The notes under the pieces were generated by a model. That model was not told the DNA's origin and ran no database searches. It saw nothing but the letters and a program-made list of their open reading frames with translations. The position numbers and the translations under genes were made by a program. A stretch of DNA of 20,770 nucleotides from CALAZP01 sp964410725 (GTDB taxonomy: Bacteria > Bacteroidota > Bacteroidia > Chitinophagales > Saprospiraceae): positions 1 through 20,770 of the forward strand of contig CAYPID010000039.1 of assembly GCA_964410725.1 (NCBI GenBank), read 5' to 3'. Of this stretch, positions 1 to 5,899 are shown piece by piece. Each line of letters opens with the position of its first letter. The first letter of the stretch is position 1.

Positions 1-732
1 ACCATTCATCAAACGGAAAACAATAGACTTCGTGTTTTTGGGTTTATGAAAGAACAAATTCAATTAGGCCGCCAAATCTACGTAGTCTATCCATTGATAG
101 AAGAATCAGAAACATTAGACCTTCAAAACTTAATGGAAGGTTATGAAGCCATTAGCCGCGCCTTCCCATTGCCTGATTATCAAATCAGTATTGTCCACGG
201 AAAGATGAAACCCGCTGACAAAGACTTCGAAATGCAGCGGTTTGTCTCCGGTCAAACTCAAATTATGGTGGCCACCACCGTCATAGAAGTTGGCGTTAAT
301 GTACCAAATGCTTCAGTAATGATCATTGAAAATACGGAGCGTTTTGGCTTGAGCCAATTGCATCAATTAAGAGGCAGAGTAGGGCGGGGGGCAGACCAAT
401 CCTATTGTATTTTGATGTCCTCCTTCAAACTCTCCAATGAGGCCAGAAAAAGAATTAAGACGATGGTCGATACCAATAACGGATTCGAAATTGCTGAAGC
501 TGATTTGGAGTTAAGAGGACCTGGCACCATTGAAGGAACGCAGCAAAGTGGACTTATCAGTTTCAAATTAGCAGATATCTCCAAGGACCAGGCCCTTTTA
601 AAACAAGCTAGAAATCTAGCCAACACCATTACGGAAAAAGACCCCGAACTAATGACTCCATCGAATGCGCCTTTGAAAAAACACATCGATAAACACTACC
701 AGCATGTGAAGGGATGGAGTAGAATCAGCTAA
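1..732 (+). CDS. recG: ATP-dependent DNA helicase RecG, C-terminal part (5' end outside window)
   Basis: RecG is a superfamily 2 double-stranded DNA translocase that remodels stalled replication forks and Holliday junctions. The reading frame is open from base 1, upstream of the first ATG at 46, so this is a partial gene with 243 residues visible, roughly the last third of a protein usually near 700 residues. Visible are the start of the second RecA-like domain (GRQIYVVYPLIEESE, bases 67-111), motif V (ATTVIEVGVNVP, about 274-309), motif VI (QLHQLRGRVGRG, about 355-393) and the RecG-specific TRG region (LELRGPGTIEGTQQSG, about 505-555). The C-terminus is intact and ends with TAA at 730-732, overlapping by 3 nt the stop codon of the opposing ssb gene. 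The TRG motif separates RecG from other SF2 helicases such as Mfd or PriA, so the identification is firm. Confidence 0.96.
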   Translation, partial: TIHQTENNRLRVFGFMKEQIQLGRQIYVVYPLIEESETLDLQNLMEGYEAISRAFPLPDYQISIVHGKMKPADKDFEMQRFVSGQTQIMVATTVIEVGVNVPNASVMIIENTERFGLSQLHQLRGRVGRGADQSYCILMSSFKLSNEARKRIKTMVDTNNGFEIAEADLELRGPGTIEGTQQSGLISFKLADISKDQALLKQARNLANTITEKDPELMTPSNAPLKKHIDKHYQHVKGWSRIS

Positions 733-1079
733 ACTTCTTCTACTTTTTTCCCTCCTAGTAAAACAAAATCGCTAATGATTATTTCAGTAAATTGTCTCTT
801 GTTCCCTAAGTCATCTTCGTAATTTCGGTGATTTAATTTCCCTTGTAAGGCCACCTCCTTTCCCTTTTCTAGCAACTGAGCCATCAGCTCTGCTATTTTA
901 CCCCATCCCACGCAATTGTGCCATTGGGTAGTTGTAAGTTTTTCTCCGTCTGAATTCTTATAGTACTCATTGGTTGCTAGAGAAACCCTAGCCATTTTCT
1001 TACCATTGTCGTAATCTCTAATTTCTGGATCCGCTCCTAGATGCCCAATTAATACCACCTGATTTCTTACCTGATTCAT
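729..1079 (-). CDS. ssb: Single-stranded DNA-binding protein, short form lacking the acidic tail
   Basis: This 116-residue protein is a single OB-fold of the SSB family, which coats ssDNA during replication, repair and recombination. The start (MNQVRNQVVLIGHLGADPE) and the segments WHNCVGWGKIAELMAQLLEKGKEVALQGKL and FTEIIISDFVLLG-like region follow the canonical SSB strand order, with the conserved W near residue 53. The protein stops almost immediately after the OB-fold. The flexible linker and acidic tip (DDDIPF-like) that recruit partner proteins in typical bacterial SSBs are absent; the last residues are GGKKVEEV. That suggests an accessory SSB paralogue and not the main replicative SSB, but this is inference. 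It lies 87 nt downstream of the PPTase gene on the same strand and ends tail-to-tail inside the recG stop. Confidence 0.93.
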   Translation of the reverse strand: MNQVRNQVVLIGHLGADPEIRDYDNGKKMARVSLATNEYYKNSDGEKLTTTQWHNCVGWGKIAELMAQLLEKGKEVALQGKLNHRNYEDDLGNKRQFTEIIISDFVLLGGKKVEEV

Positions 1080-1134
1080 GTTTTGTCAAATTTTAATCTA
1101 GGTCAAAATTCCACTAAAAACTGGTCGAATCAAC

Positions 1135-1174
1135 GCTCATTTGGCGTCAAAATGCGTCATTTGGCGTCATTTGG
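1135..1174. repeat. Four tandem 10-bp units between the PPTase and ssb genes
   Basis: Read on the minus strand, four adjacent 10-bp units follow one another: CCAAATGACG twice exact, then CATTTTGACG, then CCAAATGAGC. The array runs through the PPTase stop codon (1167-1169) into the intergenic space upstream of ssb. The 10-bp period is close to one helical turn, so a protein-binding array is possible; simple replication slippage is equally possible. Confidence 0.7.
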
Positions 1175-1814
1175 TTTGCAGGGCCCAGACTAACATTTGA
1201 TTATTTACGGTTAAATAGTGAATTTCGAAGAATAGGGTGACCTCCCCTTTAGACAAAACTCCATGGGTAGTACCCCCATTGGGCTGATATTCAAATGGGT
1301 TCAAATTCATATTCACTTTAAAGTCAAGGCCCCTTTTGCCGAAGGCTTTATACATCGCTTCTTTGGCGCCCCATAAGACATGCAGGTGCTCTTTGGAGGG
1401 TTGGGGTCCAGTTTCTATTTCGTTGGCAAACTTAGACTGGATACGGAAGATTTTATCCTGAATGGCTTGAATATCGATCCCACAGGCCATAGGTGCTTTC
1501 ATCGCCGCAGCCAGCTCATACGAATGGCTGATAGAAATATGGAATTTTCCTGACGGAATCAACTTGGGTTGACCAGTAGGCTCTTTTACTACCTGCCAAT
1601 TTTCAATCCCTGGGATTTCAAAAAGATGGACAAGTGCCGCCCTTGCCGCTAAACGCTCTCCCAATTTACCAGAAATTCCTGTCCATTCATCAGGTTTCAG
1701 ATCAGAAATAAAACCTGAGGGAATCAAATCTACTAGGGTTTTATTGGATTCCAATTTGAGCCAAATGCTCCATTCCACTTCACGTGGGTATTTCTTTTTA
1801 AGTAATAAGGGCAT
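1167..1814 (-). CDS. 4'-phosphopantetheinyl transferase, Sfp/AcpT-like superfamily
   Basis: The predicted enzyme transfers the 4'-phosphopantetheine arm of coenzyme A to a serine of an acyl or peptidyl carrier protein in the cytoplasm. The two family signatures are visible in the C-terminal half: CGIDIQ (Mg2+-binding Asp) and WGAKEAMYKAFG (the W..KEA..K motif with catalytic Glu and Lys). I chose the ATG at 1814, giving 215 residues starting MPLLLKKKYPREVEW, because it matches the usual Bacteroidota N-terminus and leaves an 82-nt divergent gap to dcd; the longer frame to 1985 would run deep into dcd. No carrier protein or synthase gene is nearby, so the substrate is unknown; it may serve fatty-acid ACP or a secondary pathway. 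A TAnnTTTG-like element lies only a few bases upstream of the start. Confidence 0.88.
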   Translation of the reverse strand: MPLLLKKKYPREVEWSIWLKLESNKTLVDLIPSGFISDLKPDEWTGISGKLGERLAARAALVHLFEIPGIENWQVVKEPTGQPKLIPSGKFHISISHSYELAAAMKAPMACGIDIQAIQDKIFRIQSKFANEIETGPQPSKEHLHVLWGAKEAMYKAFGKRGLDFKVNMNLNPFEYQPNGGTTHGVLSKGEVTLFFEIHYLTVNNQMLVWALQTK

Positions 1815-1820
1815 AGGCCT

Positions 1821-1828
1821 CAAAAATA
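1821..1828 (-). promoter_or_regulatory. Candidate Bacteroidota -7 element before the PPTase gene
   Basis: On the minus strand this reads TATTTTTG, an exact match to TAnnTTTG. It ends only 6 nt before the ATG at 1814, so a transcript made from it would be nearly leaderless. I see no matching -33 TTTG at the expected distance. A chance match in A/T-rich sequence is quite possible. Confidence 0.3.
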
Positions 1829-1840
1829 ATTGAATTTCAC

Positions 1841-1853
1841 CAGTCGCGGACTG
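1841..1853. promoter_or_regulatory. Small inverted repeat in the PPTase/dcd divergent region
   Basis: CAGTC-GCG-GACTG is a perfect inverted repeat with 5-bp arms in the middle of the 82-bp region between the divergent PPTase and dcd genes. Its position would suit an operator acting on both promoters, but arms this short occur often by chance. Confidence 0.22.
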
Positions 1854-1896
1854 TCGCAGATTTTTTGTTTTTTTACCCTTCAAACGCGCGTAACAC

Positions 1897-2433
1897 ATGA
1901 TTCTTTCGGATAAAAAAATATTGGAGGCCATTGAGGCGGGAAGTATTGTCATAGAACCCTTCGACCGCAAATGTTTGGGAACCAACTCTTACGATGTACA
2001 CCTCGGCAAGAATCTGGCGGTATATCAAAATCGAATTTTAGATGCCAAGAAACACAACACCATCGATCATTTTGAAATTCCCGAAGATGGGTTTGTGATT
2101 GAGCCCGGAACGCTTTACCTGGGAGTGACTCAAGAATACACAGAGACGCACCATGCAGTTCCCTTTCTGGAGGGAAAGTCCAGTGTGGGGCGATTGGGGA
2201 TAGATATTCATGCCACTGCGGGGAAGGGGGATGTGGGCTTTTGTAACACCTGGACTTTAGAGATATCTTGTACTCAGCCAGTTAGAATTTACGAAGGGAT
2301 GCCCATTGGTCAATTGATCTATTTTACGGTAGAAGGTGCCATTGAGAATTACTACCATCAAAAAAGTGATGCAAAATACAACCAGCGGACTGTTCGACCA
2401 GTAGAGAGCATGATGTGGAAAAATAAATTCTGA
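1897..2433 (+). CDS. dcd: dCTP deaminase
   Basis: Dcd deaminates dCTP to dUTP, feeding dTMP synthesis through dUTPase. The 178-residue product has normal family length. The N-terminal MILSDKKILEAIEAG and TNSYDVHLG are typical of the trimeric dUTPase/Dcd fold. The nucleotide-binding segment GKSSVGRLGIDIHATAG (about residues 89-105) is followed by WTLEI, containing the catalytic Glu, and by PVRIYEGMPIGQLIYF. The residues needed for activity therefore look present; whether it is a pure deaminase or a bifunctional deaminase/dUTPase cannot be told from sequence reading. It heads a tight + strand group: its TGA (2431-2433) overlaps the ATG of the next gene by one base (TGATG), implying translational coupling to an exported protein with no obvious link to nucleotide metabolism. 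Confidence 0.95.
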   Translation: MILSDKKILEAIEAGSIVIEPFDRKCLGTNSYDVHLGKNLAVYQNRILDAKKHNTIDHFEIPEDGFVIEPGTLYLGVTQEYTETHHAVPFLEGKSSVGRLGIDIHATAGKGDVGFCNTWTLEISCTQPVRIYEGMPIGQLIYFTVEGAIENYYHQKSDAKYNQRTVRPVESMMWKNKF

Positions 2434-3323
2434 TGAAATGGATATGGGGCGTGTGGTTTTGGATAATGTCATTGGCCGTTTGGGGTCAAGACCACCAATG
2501 GTGGGCAAATCAAGTTGGATGGGACGGGGTAACTCCCTGGACTCAATATTTAATATTCTCCCCAGGTCGTATGGGGCCCAATGCTCTGCCTGTACCTTCT
2601 TTTTCCAATGGACAAGTCGATAGTAGTCACCACCTCAGCTGGACCAATCAGTTGACTTTTACTAAAGGAGAACAAACTTACAGCACCATCCTTGAAGCAC
2701 AATATGTGCCTATTCCGAAGCGGCTTAGCTTCAAACTATTTTGGATGCCTTTGGAATGGTTCAACACTTCACATTTGCTCAAATCGGAGCGAAATGTCTT
2801 TCATGAAAATTACGATACTCAAACTGCGGTGGGAGATGTGTATTTAGAAACCCATCACGCTTTAATCCAACGACCCCATTACAGTTCTCTATTGCGGCTC
2901 GGTTATAAATTTGCCGCCTCCAATAACCTAGGTGCTGCCAGATTCACCGATACCCCCGGTTATTATTTCGATATATCTTTCGCTAGGTACTTTCATCCCA
3001 GTCCCCAAACCACCCTAACGCTGTCTGCCATGACGGGATTATATATTTGGCATACCAATAATGCACCTATACATCGACAGAATGACGCCTTTTTATATAG
3101 TGTTCAGCTTAAACTAAATCACTCCTATTCGACTTTTACATTGGGACTCGGAGGATACATCGGTTACTTGAACAATGGCGATCAACCCCATTTAATAGAA
3201 GTGGCCTATCGTGCAGATTGGCCTGCTAAATGGGCCATACAAATAACCGGAAGAAGAGGGGTAAATGATGATTGGCCCTACACCTCTATTTCCATTCAAC
3301 TCTTAAAAAAAATAAGGTCATGA
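2433..3323 (+). CDS. Exported hypothetical protein, probable outer-membrane beta-barrel
   Basis: I do not recognise a named family. The 296-residue product begins with a signal peptide (MKWIWGVWFWIMSLAVWGQ, cleavage likely after the WG or WGQ near residues 18-19). The rest is rich in Trp, Tyr, His and Ser and shows alternating polar/hydrophobic stretches ending in aromatic residues, such as SSLLRLGYKFAAS, TTLTLSAMTGLYIWH and STFTLGLGGYIGYL, consistent with amphipathic transmembrane strands of an outer-membrane barrel. Near the N-terminus the segment LIFSPGRMGPNALPVP is striking and may be a conserved family signature. The gene starts inside the dcd stop codon and its own TGA overlaps the ATG of the DinB-like gene by 4 nt, so the three genes are probably cotranscribed. 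The barrel call is inferred from composition; a periplasmic beta-rich protein is the alternative. Confidence 0.75.
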   Translation: MKWIWGVWFWIMSLAVWGQDHQWWANQVGWDGVTPWTQYLIFSPGRMGPNALPVPSFSNGQVDSSHHLSWTNQLTFTKGEQTYSTILEAQYVPIPKRLSFKLFWMPLEWFNTSHLLKSERNVFHENYDTQTAVGDVYLETHHALIQRPHYSSLLRLGYKFAASNNLGAARFTDTPGYYFDISFARYFHPSPQTTLTLSAMTGLYIWHTNNAPIHRQNDAFLYSVQLKLNHSYSTFTLGLGGYIGYLNNGDQPHLIEVAYRADWPAKWAIQITGRRGVNDDWPYTSISIQLLKKIRS

Positions 3324-3826
3324 AATTTATATTACCCATCTTTTTTTTGTTGGCTAATCCATTGTGGGGTCAATCAAATCTAATTGCTGAGCATTTAGAA
3401 AAATGGGAAAATGCACAAGCATATACCTTGGAAGTAATAGAACTGATTCCCGATAGTGCTTTAAATTACCATCCTACCGTTGATCAAATGACCGCAGAAG
3501 GGCAGATTTTGCATTTATTAAAAAACATGAATTGGTTAGTAGGCAGTTACCTGCAGGGAACTGAAACGGTTTTTGATTTCAACTCCTCCGGCAATAGTGG
3601 GGCTCAACTGATTAGTTTAGCGAAAACCATTTTCCACAATGCCAACAAAGCACTTGAGCAAATGCCCTTTGAATCATGGGGGGAGAAGGTAGATTTCTTT
3701 GCTGGCCCCAAAACCAGAAGTCAAATCATTCAACTTGTTGATGATCACCATACCCACCACAGAGCACAGTTGATTGTCTATTTAAGATTGATTGGAATAC
3801 AACCGCCAAGATATGTGGGCTGGTAA
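3320..3826 (+). CDS. DinB-family (DinB/YfiT-like) putative metalloprotein with signal peptide
   Basis: The mature part is a DinB/YfiT-type four-helix bundle, a family of metal-binding proteins that includes thiol-dependent transferases (bacillithiol/mycothiol S-transferases) and many uncharacterised members. The expected metal-binding His triad is visible: H65 in GQILHLL, and H143 and H147 in HHTHHRAQ, followed by the family ending YLRLIGIQPP. I chose the ATG at 3320 (168 residues) because it gives a clean signal peptide, MKFILPIFFLLANPLWGQ, and an ATGA overlap with the upstream gene; an in-frame ATG at 3272 would prepend 16 residues overlapping that gene. Most DinB proteins are cytoplasmic, so export is unusual but seems real here. 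Its neighbour upstream is also exported with a signal peptide ending in WGQ. The substrate is unknown. Confidence 0.85.
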   Translation: MKFILPIFFLLANPLWGQSNLIAEHLEKWENAQAYTLEVIELIPDSALNYHPTVDQMTAEGQILHLLKNMNWLVGSYLQGTETVFDFNSSGNSGAQLISLAKTIFHNANKALEQMPFESWGEKVDFFAGPKTRSQIIQLVDDHHTHHRAQLIVYLRLIGIQPPRYVGW

Positions 3827-3850
3827 TACACTTTCGCTGTTAATTTTTGC

Positions 3851-3858
3851 TATATTTG
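3851..3858 (+). promoter_or_regulatory. Candidate -7 promoter element of glgB
   Basis: TATATTTG matches TAnnTTTG exactly and lies 23 nt upstream of the glgB ATG in a 55-bp intergenic gap. A -33-like TTTC is at 3832-3835 but the 15-nt spacing is shorter than usual, so only the -7 element is called. Confidence 0.45.
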
Positions 3859-3881
3859 GTTAGGACGAAAAGCCAAAAAAT

Positions 3882-5810
3882 ATGCAAAATGTTTTACCTC
3901 ATAGCCTACTTACAGACTACGATATTTATTTATTCAAAGGAGGTAATCATTTTAAATTATACGAAAAGCTAGGCAGCCATTTGGTAGTGCGGGATGGAGT
4001 TAAGGGGACTCATTTTGCGGTTTGGGCACCCAATGCCACTGCCGTGAGTGTCATTGGCGAGTTTAACTACTGGAATGGCCAACAACATGCGTTATTTGCG
4101 CGTTGGGATCAATCGGGTATTTGGGAGGGATTCATTCCCGATTTAGGTAAAGGCACCCTCTACAAATATCAAATCACCGCCAAAAGTGGCGAAATCTTAG
4201 AAAAAGGAGATCCATTTGCCCTTTTTTGGGAAATACCTCCAAAAACTGCCTCTATAGTTTGGTCTTTAGATTATAAATGGAAAGATAAAAGGTGGTTGAA
4301 TAAACGCCTTAAGAACCAGGGACAGCAACATAGACAACCGCTTTCAGTTTACGAAATGCATATAGGTTCCTGGCGAAAAAAAGATGGCCTTACAGCTTCT
4401 TTATCTTATTTGGAAATGGCCGAACAGCTACCTGCTTACTTGGCGGAAATGGGTTATACCCATGTCGAATTCCTTCCTGTGATGGAGCACCCCTATTTCC
4501 CTTCCTGGGGCTACCAAATCACCGGGTATTTTGCACCCAGTAGTCGATTCGGAACTCCAGAGGAATTTATGGCTTTGATCGATGCACTGCATCAAAAAGG
4601 GATTGGCGTGATTTTAGATTGGGTCCCATCTCATTTTCCAGTGGATGGTCATGGATTGGCTCTATTTGACGGCACTCACCTATTCGAACATGCGGATGAA
4701 AAGAAAGGATTCCATCCCGATTGGAAAAGCGCTATCTTCAATTATGGCCGTCATGAGGTTTGTAACTTTTTGATTTCCAATGCCATCTACTGGTTGGACC
4801 AATTTCACGCCGATGGATTACGCGTAGATGCAGTGGCCTCTATGCTGTACTTGGATTATTCCCGGGAGGAAGGCCAGTGGATTCCAAATATTTATGGAGG
4901 GAATGAAAACCTGGAAGCCATTGCCTTCCTCAAGCGATTTAATGAAACCGTTTACAGCGAATACCCCGATGTCATCACAATAGCTGAAGAATCTACAGCT
5001 TGGAAAGGTGTCTCCCGCCCGACTTCGGATGGGGGGCTCGGTTTTGGACAAAAATGGATGATGGGCTGGATGCACGACACTTTAGCTTACTTCAAAAAAG
5101 ACCCTATTCACAGAAGATTTCACCACAATGAAGTGAGCTTTAGTTTGGTCTATGCCTTTACAGAAAACTTCATGCTCCCCCTCTCTCACGATGAGGTCGT
5201 ACATGGAAAGGGAGCGCTCATCAATAGAATGCCTGGAGATGATTGGCAACGATTTGCCAACCTTAGACTTTTATACGGGTATATGTTTACCCACCCGGGA
5301 ACTAAATTGCTGTTCATGGGCGGGGAATTTGGACAAACCTCAGAGTGGAGTATCACCAAAGGGTTAGATTGGCATTTATTAGCGCATCAATCTCACCAAG
5401 GGATTCAAAGATGGATAAAAGCCCTCAATGAGTGTTATCGATCTCACCCTGCTCTTTACGACTTACAATTTTCCCATGGTGGTTTTGAGTGGATCAGCCT
5501 ATCCGATCACGAAAACTGTGTTTTAACCTTTTTAAGAAAGGATGGGAACGGAAAAGAAACACTATTGGTCGTTCTCAATTTTACGCCAGTTCCTCGTCAT
5601 CACTACAAAATAGGCGTTCCCCATTCAGGGTCATGGACTAAACTCCTCAACAGCGATGATGAATGGTTTGGCGGAACCGGCAACTACAATCAAGAAGCTA
5701 CTGAGACCATTGATGAAGAGTGGAACGGCAGGTCTTACCACATAGAATTAGCATTACCACCCTTAGGTATTATCGTCCTAAAAAACCCTCAAAAGCGCCG
5801 TTCTCCTTAA
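3882..5810 (+). CDS. glgB: 1,4-alpha-glucan branching enzyme (GH13)
   Basis: GlgB introduces alpha-1,6 branches into glycogen by cutting and transferring alpha-1,4 glucan segments. The 642-residue protein has an N-terminal CBM48 domain (about residues 25-120, with FAVWAPNATAVSVIGEFNYW), a GH13 TIM barrel (about 155-510) and a C-terminal beta domain. Catalytic residues fit GH13: the nucleophile Asp316 in GLRVDAV, acid/base Glu369 in TIAEES, and transition-state Asp437 in LSHDEVVHGKG. The branching-enzyme signatures YEMHIGSW and HPYFPSWGYQITGYFAPSSR are also present. It lacks the extra N-terminal domain of the approximately 730-residue E. coli type, so it is the shorter form. No other glg gene is adjacent; it appears to be transcribed alone from a promoter in the 55-bp upstream gap. 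Confidence 0.95.
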   Translation: MQNVLPHSLLTDYDIYLFKGGNHFKLYEKLGSHLVVRDGVKGTHFAVWAPNATAVSVIGEFNYWNGQQHALFARWDQSGIWEGFIPDLGKGTLYKYQITAKSGEILEKGDPFALFWEIPPKTASIVWSLDYKWKDKRWLNKRLKNQGQQHRQPLSVYEMHIGSWRKKDGLTASLSYLEMAEQLPAYLAEMGYTHVEFLPVMEHPYFPSWGYQITGYFAPSSRFGTPEEFMALIDALHQKGIGVILDWVPSHFPVDGHGLALFDGTHLFEHADEKKGFHPDWKSAIFNYGRHEVCNFLISNAIYWLDQFHADGLRVDAVASMLYLDYSREEGQWIPNIYGGNENLEAIAFLKRFNETVYSEYPDVITIAEESTAWKGVSRPTSDGGLGFGQKWMMGWMHDTLAYFKKDPIHRRFHHNEVSFSLVYAFTENFMLPLSHDEVVHGKGALINRMPGDDWQRFANLRLLYGYMFTHPGTKLLFMGGEFGQTSEWSITKGLDWHLLAHQSHQGIQRWIKALNECYRSHPALYDLQFSHGGFEWISLSDHENCVLTFLRKDGNGKETLLVVLNFTPVPRHHYKIGVPHSGSWTKLLNSDDEWFGGTGNYNQEATETIDEEWNGRSYHIELALPPLGIIVLKNPQKRRSP

Positions 5811-5858
5811 TACAGGCTCCTTTGGTAGAAAACTTAACCGCATATACTGCGTTAGTAT

Positions 5859-5866
5859 TACTTTTG
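5859..5866 (+). promoter_or_regulatory. Candidate -7 promoter element of the beta-barrel receptor gene
   Basis: TACTTTTG matches TAnnTTTG exactly and lies 33 nt upstream of the ATG at 5900. The intergenic gap from glgB is 89 bp. No clear -33 TTTG is seen at the usual spacing. A weak purine stretch, AGGA, lies about 6 nt before the start codon. Confidence 0.45.
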
Positions 5867-5899
5867 CCGCGAATATTATAAAATTTTAATAGGACCCAA

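Noticed and set aside
1815..1985. N-terminal extension of the PPTase frame into the dcd gene (start at 1985)
   Set aside because: It would overlap a solid dcd gene by about 90 bp on the opposite strand and adds residues with no family similarity; the ATG at 1814 gives the expected N-terminus.
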